Assembly: GCA_015999765.1 (NCBI GenBank)
Contig: JAECQR010000006.1
Span: 62,001-126,000, forward strand
DNA length: 64,000 nt
Reading direction: 5' to 3'
From: Flavobacteriia bacterium
GTDB taxonomy: Bacteria; Bacteroidota; Bacteroidia; Flavobacteriales; Weeksellaceae
Shown one piece after another: positions 15,461 to 24,200 of this stretch. Made by a program: the position numbers and the translations under genes. Position 1 is the stretch's first letter, and every line of letters begins with the position of its first letter. The notes below the pieces were generated by a model. That model did no database searches. It saw only the letters and a list, made by a program, of their open reading frames with translations, and was not told the DNA's origin.

Positions 15461-15922
15461 ATGAAAACTCACGAAACTATTTTTAACAGCAGCGACCGTT
15501 CTCAACTGATAACGAGAATCGGTAATCTTACCGGACTTCATACGCCGGCATGGGGAAAAATGAATATTCACCAAATGCTTAAACACAATATTTACTGGAA
15601 CCAGTGGATTCTCGGTAAAGGTTCCCATATTTACAGACAGGCTTTCATGGGAAAAATATTCGGCAAAATAGCGCTGAAAAAAATGATCAGGGACAAGGCT
15701 CCTTTCGACATAAATATTCCCACGTCCGCCCAGTTTAAATTTCCAGTAACAGATGGAGATGTGGAAGCTGGAAAAACAGACTTTATTTTATTGCTCTCTG
15801 AATACGGCCACTTCCATAACCCTAATTTTGTACACGATTTTTTTGGTAAAATGACGGAGGAACAGATTGGGATTTTAGTATACAAACATACCGATCATCA
15901 CCTGCGCCAGTTTAATGTATAA
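15461..15922 (+). CDS. DUF1569 (DinB-like) protein
   Basis: 153 residues from ATG 15461 (MKTHETIFNSSDRSQLITRI). The W-G-K-M-N-I-H-Q-M-L-K-H motif and the terminal H-T-D-H-H-L-R-Q-F supply the histidines that bind metal in DinB/YfiT-like four-helix proteins. Such proteins often act as metal- or thiol-dependent transferases, but the DUF1569 group has no established reaction that I know of. Cytoplasmic; monocistronic. Confidence 0.85.
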   Translation: MKTHETIFNSSDRSQLITRIGNLTGLHTPAWGKMNIHQMLKHNIYWNQWILGKGSHIYRQAFMGKIFGKIALKKMIRDKAPFDINIPTSAQFKFPVTDGDVEAGKTDFILLLSEYGHFHNPNFVHDFFGKMTEEQIGILVYKHTDHHLRQFNV

Positions 15923-16017
15923 GGACCTCAACCTCCCAAAAAACTAATACGCTTCCCTAAAATGTAAAATTCAAAAAATGTATATTTGTCAACTTCTGTA
16001 ATTAAACTGACTATAAA

Positions 16018-17148
16018 ATGATCCTCATTGTTGATGATGCTCCCGAAAACATTATTTCGCTGAAAAAAGTTCTTGAAAAAAACGGTTTCGAAGTTGATAC
16101 CGCCGCATCTGGAGACGAAGCGCTGAAAAAAATCCTCAAAAAATCGTACGTTTTGATTATTCTGGATGTACAGATGCCGGGAATGGACGGATTTGAGGTT
16201 GCAGAAGCCATATCCGGTTACAGCAAAGCCAAAGAAACAGCCATTATCTTTCTCTCCGCGGCAAGCGCAAATGTAAACCTCATCACCCGCGGTTATTCCT
16301 CAGGTGGTTTAGATTATATCAGCAAACCTGTGGATATGAATGTTCTCTTACTGAAGGTGAAAACGTTTTACCGGATTTACGAACAGAGCCGCGCACTGAA
16401 TGAAATGCAGAAAAAACTTCTCGAAGAAATTGAATTCAGAAAAGAAGCTGAACGCAAGAAGGATGAGTTCATCAGCATTGCGAGTCACGAACTGAAAACT
16501 CCCATGACGAGTATTAAAGGATATATTCAGTTGCTCGAAAGAAGCATTGACAAAAACGATGTGGAAACCGTAAAAATAAGGCTCCACAAAGTACAGAACC
16601 AGATTGAAAAACTCAACCTTCTGGTCGCGGACCTGCTCGATATCTCTAAAATCGAAAGCGGCAAACTGAAGTTTAATAAAAGATATTTCTCATTCGATGA
16701 TATCCTGGATCATATTATAGAGGTGATGCAGCAGGCTAACCCTGCCATCAAACTCATCAGAACCGGTCACATCAATACCGAAATCTTTGGCGACGAAATG
16801 CGGATTGAGCAGGTCATCATTAATTTCATCACCAACGCGATTAAATATGCGCCGGACAGCGACGAGGTTCATATCACCTCCGAACTGCGCGGGTCGGAGA
16901 TTTATTTCTCCGTAAGGGATTTTGGCATTGGAATGGCAAAGGAACATCAACTTCAGATTTTCGATAAATTTTATCGGGTCGAGGAAACTTCAGAACGTTT
17001 TCAGGGACTGGGAATCGGCCTTTATATTTGTCAGGAAATTATCCAAAGACATCAGGGCACCATCGGCGTAAACAGTGAGCCGGGCGAAGGATCTGAATTT
17101 TATTTTAACATACCGATACATCCAGAAAAGGATATGAACACTAATTAA
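16018..17148 (+). CDS. Hybrid sensor: receiver domain fused to histidine kinase
   Basis: 376 residues, soluble. An N-terminal receiver (1-120) has acidic pair D6-D7, phospho-acceptor D50 (ILDVQMPGMDG) and K103 (ISKP). A short coiled coil precedes the HisKA domain with H157 in SIASHELKTP. The HATPase has the N-box NFITNAIKYA, DFGIGM (301-306) and GLGIGLYI (330-337). With REC at the N-terminus and no sensor region, it takes its input from another kinase or partner. A TATATTTG box at 15981-15988 may be its promoter. First gene of a six-gene block with gaps of 1-13 nt. Confidence 0.95.
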   Translation: MILIVDDAPENIISLKKVLEKNGFEVDTAASGDEALKKILKKSYVLIILDVQMPGMDGFEVAEAISGYSKAKETAIIFLSAASANVNLITRGYSSGGLDYISKPVDMNVLLLKVKTFYRIYEQSRALNEMQKKLLEEIEFRKEAERKKDEFISIASHELKTPMTSIKGYIQLLERSIDKNDVETVKIRLHKVQNQIEKLNLLVADLLDISKIESGKLKFNKRYFSFDDILDHIIEVMQQANPAIKLIRTGHINTEIFGDEMRIEQVIINFITNAIKYAPDSDEVHITSELRGSEIYFSVRDFGIGMAKEHQLQIFDKFYRVEETSERFQGLGIGLYICQEIIQRHQGTIGVNSEPGEGSEFYFNIPIHPEKDMNTN

Positions 17149-17153
17149 TCTTT

Positions 17154-20100
17154 ATGAATTTTAAAAATAATCTTCTTTACGGACTTGGACTTTCGCTGCT
17201 CCTCTTACTGATGAGTTCTGTAGCATCCTATATCAGTATCAAAAACCTTATCGACAGCTCCGGAATGGTGCGCGAAAGCAATGAGACCATTAAAAACATC
17301 AACAACGTTTTTTCTCTTGTTAAAGACGCTGAAACCGGTCAGCGCGGTTATTTGCTTTCCGGCGATCAGGCATTCCTTACTCCTTATAATAATGCGAAAG
17401 CTAAAATTGCTCAGGCCGTAACGGAACTTAACAACGAAATTACCTATTCGCCACAACAGGCACAGAATCTGGAGAAATTAAAGGTAAGTGTTGAGGCCCG
17501 CCTCATGATTCTGGACCGCAACTTAAACTATAAAATAAACAATACCGATGTTACTGCCGAGCAGCTGCTGGCCGGAAAAAAACACATGGATGATATCCGG
17601 GCTACGGTAACAGCAATGCAGACCGAAGAAGAAGCCATTCTGCAGTCCCGTACTGAGAGTATGAATACTTTTGCATCGTATACGCCGCTGCTCATCATTA
17701 TTTCCGCCTTGCTGTCCTTAACAATTACTTTGGTGTTTTTCCGTAAAGTTCTTCAGGATTTCAACGAAAAAAATAAACTGACCACTGAACTCGAAAAGAA
17801 AAACAAAGAGACCGTTAACCGTCTTTTAGCTATTGAGAAAGTAACTGCGCAAATCTCTAATGGCGATTACGATATTCTCTCAGACCAAAATGCGCAGGAA
17901 AGTTTAGGCAATGTTGCAGACCCGCTCAACCGCATGGCCGATTCCCTTAAAACCTCATTCAATACTCTGGAGGAAAAAGAATGGCTCAGCACATCCATCA
18001 CCCAGCTGAATGACCGAATGATGGGCGACAAAAACATCAGTGCACTTTCGGCAGAAATATTAGATCTTATTACCTCCAAAACCGGCAGCCAGGTTGCTGC
18101 GCTGTATGTACAGCAGGAAGACAACCGTCTTCATCTGGAAGGAAGTTATGCACTGGGCGACCGCGATACCAAAAGAGCATTGGAAATCGGTGAAGGAATC
18201 GCCGGACAGGCATTTCAGTCGAAAAAACAAATTGTTGTTCAGGATATTCCGGATGACGGAACCACCATCAGCTTTGCCACAGGAACTACCAAGCCCCGCA
18301 ACATTGTGGCCGTGCCAATCACCAGATATAATATTCCTCTCGGCGTTTTAGAATTGGGCACTACCGTTGCCTATACTCCGCTGCAGCTTGAGTTTCTGAA
18401 TTCGGTTTCAGCGAACATCGGTTTGGCATTTTACAGTGCACAAAGCCGCATAAAACTTCAGGAACTTTTGGAGGAAACCCAGGCCCAGTCCGAAGAACTG
18501 CAGTCTCAGCATGCAGAACTCGAAAATATCAATACCGAACTTGAAGCGCAGTCTCAGAAACTTTTAGCTTCCGAAGAAGAACTCCGCGTACAGCAGGAAG
18601 AACTCTTGCAGAGCAATCAGGAATTGGAGGAAAGGACAAGTCTGCTCGAAGAGAAAAATGCATTAATCGAGGAAAGAAATATTGATATTCAGCAGAAATC
18701 CATAGAACTTGAGCAGAGCACGAAATATAAATCCGAATTTCTTGCGAACATGTCTCACGAATTGCGCACTCCGCTGAACTCAATTCTCCTGCTTTCAAAA
18801 CTGATGACCGAAAGCGAAGACCTGGATGAACAGTACGTGGAATATGCTGAAGTAATGCAGAGTTCAGGGCAGGGACTATTAACGCTCATTGATGAAATTC
18901 TGGATCTTTCGAAAATTGAATCAGGAAAAATGACTCTGGAATTCAATCAGGTTCCTTTAGATGAAATTACGGCAGACATGAGGATGCTTTTCAGTCCGAT
19001 GGCCAAAGATAAAAACCTTGCACTTAATATAGAAACCCAGCCGGAAGCAGCAAAAATTCTCCGCACCGATAAACTACGTTTGGAACAGATTCTTAAAAAC
19101 CTTCTTTCAAATGCGATAAAATTTACTTCTCAGGGAAGCATTACGCTTCACGTCGACGCAGATGACACAAAGGAGAAAGTTATTTTTAAAGTCATTGATA
19201 CCGGTATCGGAATTGCAAAAGATAAAGTGAGACTCGTTTTTGAAGCTTTCCAGCAGGCAGATGGATCTACCCAGCGCAAATATGGCGGCACAGGACTCGG
19301 TCTTTCTATCAGCCGCGAACTCGCAAGACTTCTGGGCGGGGAAATAAACCTCACAAGCACCGAAGGTAAAGGAAGTGAATTTGCTCTCGTAGTTCCTGTG
19401 GATTCAGAAAAAGCCCAACTTTCAGCTCCCGAGCCTGTAAAAGAAGTTACAGTATATCCAGTTCCGGAGAAACCAAAACAGCCGGAGCGTTATATTTCGG
19501 ACAGAATTCCAGAATCAATTGATGATGACAGGGAAAATATTCAGTCCGGCGACAAGGTCATCCTCATTATTGAAGACGACACTGCTTTTGCAAAAATTCT
19601 CGTCGACTTTTCCCGTACCAAAAACTACAAAGTCATCGTCGCAGTACGCGGCGACAAAGGAATTGAAATGGCACAACATTTCAAACCGCTTGCTATACTG
19701 CTCGACATTCAGTTACCGATTATGGACGGATGGCAGGTGATGGAAGCATTAAAGTCCGATCCTGCAACAAAGCCGATTCCGGTTCATATTATGTCATCAA
19801 TGAAATTCCGTCAGGAAAGTCTGCTGCGCGGTGCCGTAGATTTCATCAACAAGCCGTTCGCTTTGGAGCAGATGCAGGAAATCTTCAGCAAACTTGAAAA
19901 TGTTCTGGCAAAAGGTCCTAAAAAGGTGCTTATCGTAGAAGAAAATGAGCAGCATGCAAAAGCCCTGAGCTACTTTTTGAGTGCTAATAACATCACGACA
20001 GATATTGCAAACAATGTTTCCGACAGTATAGATTCTCTTCATAAACGCGAAATCGACTGTGTAATTCTTGACATGGGCGTGCCCGACAGAAATGCCTACG

Positions 20101-20735
20101 ACACACTGGAAACCATAAAGCAGAATAAAGGTCTGGAAGACCTGCCTATCATTGTCTTCACCGGTAAAAATCTTTCCCAGGGCGAAGAAAACCGGATTAA
20201 GAAATACGCGGATTCTATTGTGGTAAAAACTGCATATTCTTATCAGCGTATTCTTGATGAAGCTGGTCTGTTCCTGCATTTGGTAGAAGAAAAAACGAAA
20301 AAGAGTAAACAGCAGAACGGAAGTTTCGAAAATCTGAGCGAACTTCGGAATATTTTGAAAGATAAAACAGTACTTATTGCTGACGATGATGTACGTAATA
20401 TTTTTTCGCTCACGAAAGCGCTGGAACTTCATGGAATGAAAGTAATTCCGGCGATGGATGGTAAAGAAGCATTAAATGCACTGAAAAAAGACCCATCAAT
20501 CGATGTGGTACTGATGGATATGATGATGCCCGAAATGGACGGTTATGAAAGTATCCGGGAAATCCGCACCCTTCCTGAATTCAAAAACCTGCCGGTGCTC
20601 GCTGTTACCTCGAAAGCTATGATGGGTGACCGTGAAAAATGCATCGCTGTGGGTGCTTCAGATTATATTTCGAAACCAGTGGATATCGATCAGCTGATCT
20701 CTTTGTTGAGAGTTTGGCTTTATGATAAAATGTAA
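17154..20735 (+). CDS. CHASE3-HAMP-GAF hybrid histidine kinase with three receivers
   Basis: 1193 residues in the inner membrane. TM1 is at about 7-26, with a periplasmic CHASE3 domain (30-172, DAETGQRGYLLSG at 58-70) and TM2 at about 177-196. These are followed by a HAMP-like region (197-270), GAF (285-430), a long coiled coil (432-525), HisKA with H535 (NMSHELRTP), HATPase (N653; DTGIGIA 682-688; GGTGLGLSIS 711-720) and three receivers with phospho-acceptors D851, D973 and D1122. In the second receiver the DMGVPDRN segment lacks the usual MDG. This is a phosphorelay hub fed by the neighbouring soluble hybrid and single receivers. Confidence 0.95.
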   Translation: MNFKNNLLYGLGLSLLLLLMSSVASYISIKNLIDSSGMVRESNETIKNINNVFSLVKDAETGQRGYLLSGDQAFLTPYNNAKAKIAQAVTELNNEITYSPQQAQNLEKLKVSVEARLMILDRNLNYKINNTDVTAEQLLAGKKHMDDIRATVTAMQTEEEAILQSRTESMNTFASYTPLLIIISALLSLTITLVFFRKVLQDFNEKNKLTTELEKKNKETVNRLLAIEKVTAQISNGDYDILSDQNAQESLGNVADPLNRMADSLKTSFNTLEEKEWLSTSITQLNDRMMGDKNISALSAEILDLITSKTGSQVAALYVQQEDNRLHLEGSYALGDRDTKRALEIGEGIAGQAFQSKKQIVVQDIPDDGTTISFATGTTKPRNIVAVPITRYNIPLGVLELGTTVAYTPLQLEFLNSVSANIGLAFYSAQSRIKLQELLEETQAQSEELQSQHAELENINTELEAQSQKLLASEEELRVQQEELLQSNQELEERTSLLEEKNALIEERNIDIQQKSIELEQSTKYKSEFLANMSHELRTPLNSILLLSKLMTESEDLDEQYVEYAEVMQSSGQGLLTLIDEILDLSKIESGKMTLEFNQVPLDEITADMRMLFSPMAKDKNLALNIETQPEAAKILRTDKLRLEQILKNLLSNAIKFTSQGSITLHVDADDTKEKVIFKVIDTGIGIAKDKVRLVFEAFQQADGSTQRKYGGTGLGLSISRELARLLGGEINLTSTEGKGSEFALVVPVDSEKAQLSAPEPVKEVTVYPVPEKPKQPERYISDRIPESIDDDRENIQSGDKVILIIEDDTAFAKILVDFSRTKNYKVIVAVRGDKGIEMAQHFKPLAILLDIQLPIMDGWQVMEALKSDPATKPIPVHIMSSMKFRQESLLRGAVDFINKPFALEQMQEIFSKLENVLAKGPKKVLIVEENEQHAKALSYFLSANNITTDIANNVSDSIDSLHKREIDCVILDMGVPDRNAYDTLETIKQNKGLEDLPIIVFTGKNLSQGEENRIKKYADSIVVKTAYSYQRILDEAGLFLHLVEEKTKKSKQQNGSFENLSELRNILKDKTVLIADDDVRNIFSLTKALELHGMKVIPAMDGKEALNALKKDPSIDVVLMDMMMPEMDGYESIREIRTLPEFKNLPVLAVTSKAMMGDREKCIAVGASDYISKPVDIDQLISLLRVWLYDKM

Positions 20736-20746
20736 AATTCCGGATT

Positions 20747-21121
20747 ATGAAAAATACAAAGGAAATCCTTATCATCGACGATGACAGCAGAAACATATTT
20801 GCGCTTTCGGCAGTATTGAAAGCAAAAAAATACCAGTGTCTCTCAGCCCTAAGTGCCGCTCACGGACTTGAATTGCTGAACGGAAACACCAACATCGGCG
20901 CAGTGCTGATGGACATGATGATGCCGGAAATGGATGGATACGAAGCCATTGGAAAAATAAAAAGTGACGACAGCCTGAAAAACATTCCGGTGATCGCAAT
21001 TACAGCCCAGGCAATGACTGGTGATCGAGAGAAATGTCTGGAGGCAGGTGCTGACGGATATATCAGTAAACCCGTGAATGTAGATGAACTGCTGACTTTA
21101 CTCAATCAATTAATCGATTAA
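20747..21121 (+). CDS. Single-domain response regulator
   Basis: 124 residues, one receiver: acidic cluster D11-D13, phospho-acceptor D56 (VLMDMMMPEMDGYE) and K108 (ISKP). There is no output domain, so it shuttles phosphate. The sequence is close to the third receiver of the preceding kinase (both MDMMMPEMDGYE, GDREKC, YISKPV), suggesting origin by duplication of that domain. Confidence 0.93.
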   Translation: MKNTKEILIIDDDSRNIFALSAVLKAKKYQCLSALSAAHGLELLNGNTNIGAVLMDMMMPEMDGYEAIGKIKSDDSLKNIPVIAITAQAMTGDREKCLEAGADGYISKPVNVDELLTLLNQLID

Positions 21122-21123
21122 TT

Positions 21124-21945
21124 TTGAAATCATCCGAACATAACGACGAACTGATCGAAATCCTGCTCTCGGATGTGCTGGAGGTTTACGGCTACGATTT
21201 TACAGGATATTCCCGTGCTTCACTCAAACGAAGGATTCTGAGGCTTTATGAGATGGATAAATTTGTAAGTTTTGCTGAATACCGCTATAAAATAAGAACC
21301 GAGCCCGGGTATTTCAAACGTTTTCTGGAGGAAATCACGATCAATGTCACAGAAATGTTCCGGGATCCGGCCTTTTACAGGACCTTACGGACCGAAATCC
21401 TCCCGCGGCTCGGGACCTATCCTTTCATACGTATTTGGGTGGCAGGCTGCAGCACAGGTGAAGAAGCATACTCTGTTGCCATATTTTTGAAGGAACTCAA
21501 TCTTCTTCACAAATCATTGATTTATGCTACAGACATAAACAGCGAAGTGGTGGCCACTGCAAGCCAGGCTATGATTCCTCTGAACAAAATAAAACTCTAT
21601 ACAGAAAATTATATCGCATCCGGCGGGAGCGATCAGTTTGTGAACTATTATACCGCAAATTATTCTCTGGGAAAACTGAGAGATGAACTGAAGTCGAAAA
21701 TTATCTTTTCAACCCATAACCTCGTTACGGATAATTCTTTCAATGAGTTTCAACTCATTCTTTGCCGAAATGTGCTCATTTATTTCGACCGGCCGCTTCA
21801 GAATAAAGTTTTTGAATTATTCAACAGCAGCCTCGAGAAGTTCGGTTATCTGGCATTGGGAACAAAAGAAACTCTGGATTTTTCTTCAGTGGCAAAGAAT
21901 TTCGAAAGACTAAAAGGAGAAAAAATCTGGCGAAAAATTCATTAA
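21124..21945 (+). CDS. cheR: CheR-type protein-glutamate methyltransferase
   Basis: 273 residues starting at TTG 21124, two bases after the previous stop, so translation is probably coupled. The N-terminal helical CheR domain includes YGYDFTGYSRASLKRRIL. NVTEMFRDP precedes the SAM-binding IWVAGCSTGEEAYSVAI, and CRNVLIYF is the catalytic-domain signature. It transfers methyl from SAM to receptor glutamates in chemotaxis. No methyl-accepting protein is in the window; the CHASE3 kinase's coiled coil is a possible target (inference). Confidence 0.93.
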   Translation: MKSSEHNDELIEILLSDVLEVYGYDFTGYSRASLKRRILRLYEMDKFVSFAEYRYKIRTEPGYFKRFLEEITINVTEMFRDPAFYRTLRTEILPRLGTYPFIRIWVAGCSTGEEAYSVAIFLKELNLLHKSLIYATDINSEVVATASQAMIPLNKIKLYTENYIASGGSDQFVNYYTANYSLGKLRDELKSKIIFSTHNLVTDNSFNEFQLILCRNVLIYFDRPLQNKVFELFNSSLEKFGYLALGTKETLDFSSVAKNFERLKGEKIWRKIH

Positions 21946-21946
21946 G

Positions 21947-22510
21947 ATGAAACATTGTGAAGCATTGATTATTGGCGGATCCGCCGGCAGTCTCGACGCT
22001 CTTTTAAAGATGCTTCCGGGTCTCAGTGCTGCGCTTCCGTTTCCCACGATTCTGGTGCTGCACCGGAAACCTGGGAAAGATAATATCTTAACCGATCTTT
22101 TGGCCGCTAAAACCAGTTTGAATGTAAAGGAAATTGAAGAAAAGGAAACTTTAATGCCCGCCACCCTTTACATCGCTCCGCCCAACTACCATTTACTCAT
22201 TGAGAATGACAGGAGTTTTTCGCTGGATGCCTCAGAGAAAGTCAATTTTTCCCGTCCCTCTATCGATGTAACATTGGAAAGTGCTGCCGAAGTTTTTGGT
22301 GAAAACCTTGCCTGTTTGCTGCTTTCGGGTGCCAACAGCGACGGAACGCTGGGATTAAAGGCTGTTAAAGAAAATGGCGGAATCGCCTTGGTTCAGAATC
22401 CATCTTCAGCGGTTGTAAATTTCATGCCGCAGTATGCGCTGGATCATGTATCTGTAGATGCGGTGCTGGATCCCTCACAAATGGCCAACTATATAAATAA
22501 AATGGCGTAA
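21947..22510 (+). CDS. cheB: CheB-type methylesterase without receiver domain
   Basis: 187 residues, only the catalytic domain of CheB. The Ser-His-Asp triad is visible as S12 (GGSAGS), H39 (VLHR) and D132 (SGANSDGTLG). It hydrolyses glutamyl methyl esters, opposing CheR. The N-terminal receiver of classical CheB is missing; the flanking single receivers could substitute by protein contact (inference). Start is 1 nt after cheR. Confidence 0.93.
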   Translation: MKHCEALIIGGSAGSLDALLKMLPGLSAALPFPTILVLHRKPGKDNILTDLLAAKTSLNVKEIEEKETLMPATLYIAPPNYHLLIENDRSFSLDASEKVNFSRPSIDVTLESAAEVFGENLACLLLSGANSDGTLGLKAVKENGGIALVQNPSSAVVNFMPQYALDHVSVDAVLDPSQMANYINKMA

Positions 22511-22523
22511 TGCCGAAAATGAT

Positions 22524-22886
22524 ATGAAAAAGAAAGTATTTATTTTTGATGACAACCTCGAAATTTTAGAACTCTGTACCGAGATTCTGCAGGACATTGG
22601 CTGCGAAGTACAAACATCGCCCACCACAAACAGTGTTGAGCAGCAGGTGTCGGAGTATATGCCCGACCTTATTTTAATGGATAACTGGCTGCCCGACATG
22701 AGCGGGATTGAGGCTACTAAACTGCTTAAAGCAAACCCACAATTAAAAGATATTCCTGTGATTTATTTTTCAGCCAACAGCAATATCAGTGAACTCGCTA
22801 ACCAGGCCGGTGCTGATGATTTTCTGGCAAAACCCTTCGACATCGACCTCTTTGAAAAAACGGTGAAAAAATACACCGCAGAATAA
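22524..22886 (+). CDS. Single-domain response regulator
   Basis: 120 residues, receiver only: D9-D10, phospho-acceptor D53 (LILMDNWLPDMSG) and K103 (LAKPFD). It ends the tightly packed signalling block; 111 nt separate it from the VWA gene. Lacking an output domain, it probably acts by protein contact or as a phosphate sink. Confidence 0.92.
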   Translation: MKKKVFIFDDNLEILELCTEILQDIGCEVQTSPTTNSVEQQVSEYMPDLILMDNWLPDMSGIEATKLLKANPQLKDIPVIYFSANSNISELANQAGADDFLAKPFDIDLFEKTVKKYTAE

Positions 22887-22997
22887 GCAAAGCCAGAAAC
22901 GGCGTTTTCATTTTTAAATCATCGTTATTTCGAATATCTATGCATGGGGAGAATCATTGGAACAATATTTCCATAACTTGTCCGGACCAACTGCTAG

Positions 22998-24146
22998 ATG
23001 ATTATGATGAAAAGAGACGCAAACTATAAAAGTGGTTTTACCTTTAAGAAACATACGCCCGAAGATATTTCCCATTTCGACCGTGTGTTCGAAGTTTTTA
23101 AAGATCTTCTTACCCACAATTCCGGCGACATTGAAGAGGCTTTCGAATGGCTCGAAATGCTCGATAAGGAATACGACATCTTTACCGACGAATATACGCT
23201 CGCAGATTTTGAAGAAGACCTTAAAAAGCGTGGCTATATTAAGGAGGAAAAAGATAGTGAAGACGGAAACTCGGGCTCGGGAACTGGAAAAAACATCTTA
23301 ACACCAAAACTTGAAAAGGCTTTACGGGAATTCGCCCTTGACCAGATTTTCGGGAAGTTAAAGAAAACAGGTGTAGGAAACCATCGCACATCAAAAGTTG
23401 GTGTTGGCGACGAGCGCGATGGAGAAACCCGAACCTTCCAGTACGGCGACGATCTGAACACCGTAAATATGACCGAGAGCCTCAAAAATGCCCAGATCAA
23501 CAATGGAATAGCAGACCTCCGGCTTACTGAAGACGATTTGGTAGTTGAAGAAACACGCCATAAAGCCCAAATGAGCACCGTGCTTATGATCGACATCAGT
23601 CATTCCATGATTCTATACGGCGAAGACCGCATTACGCCTGCAAAAAAAGTGGCGATGGCATTGGTGGAACTCATCAGACGTAAATATCCGAAGGATTCAA
23701 TAGATATCATCGTTTTCGGAAATGAAGCCTGGCCTATTAAAATTAAAGACCTTCCCTATCTTCAGGTTGGACCGTACCACACCAACACCGTCGCAGGTCT
23801 CGAACTGGCGATGGACATTCTGCGCCGGAAAAGAAATACCAACAAACAGATCTTCATGATCACCGACGGGAAACCCAGTTGCATAAAACTGCCAACGGGA
23901 GAACTTTACACCAACAGCTTCGGTCTCGATGAGATGATCGTTACACAATGTCTTACAAAAGCAGCACAGGCCAGACGGCTTAAAATTCCAATCACCACCT
24001 TTATGATCGCACAGGATCCTTACCTCCGTAAATTTGTGGAAGCATTTACTGCTCAAAACAAAGGCAAGGCCTTCCTTACCGGACTTTCAAATCTTGGAGA
24101 AATGATTTTTGAAGATTATGAAAGAAACAGGATCAGGCGGATTTGA
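22998..24146 (+). CDS. VWA domain protein, partner of the MoxR-like ATPase
   Basis: 382 residues, cytoplasmic. A charged N-terminal region (1-185) is followed by a von Willebrand A domain with a complete MIDAS: DISHS (199-203), a threonine near 262-264 and D290 (MITDGKPS). VWA proteins of this type work with MoxR AAA+ ATPases as metal-dependent adaptors for assembly or remodelling of client proteins. Followed after 54 nt by such an ATPase. The client is unknown. Confidence 0.92.
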   Translation: MIMMKRDANYKSGFTFKKHTPEDISHFDRVFEVFKDLLTHNSGDIEEAFEWLEMLDKEYDIFTDEYTLADFEEDLKKRGYIKEEKDSEDGNSGSGTGKNILTPKLEKALREFALDQIFGKLKKTGVGNHRTSKVGVGDERDGETRTFQYGDDLNTVNMTESLKNAQINNGIADLRLTEDDLVVEETRHKAQMSTVLMIDISHSMILYGEDRITPAKKVAMALVELIRRKYPKDSIDIIVFGNEAWPIKIKDLPYLQVGPYHTNTVAGLELAMDILRRKRNTNKQIFMITDGKPSCIKLPTGELYTNSFGLDEMIVTQCLTKAAQARRLKIPITTFMIAQDPYLRKFVEAFTAQNKGKAFLTGLSNLGEMIFEDYERNRIRRI

Positions 24147-24200
24147 TTCCAGATCACAAAACCTACATTATAAATCACTCCTTTACATTATAAAAAACCT

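Noticed and set aside
19797..20432. 211-codon minus-strand frame within the hybrid kinase
   Set aside because: Antisense to a well-supported receiver region; its Phe/Ile/Tyr-rich sequence is typical of a reverse-frame shadow.
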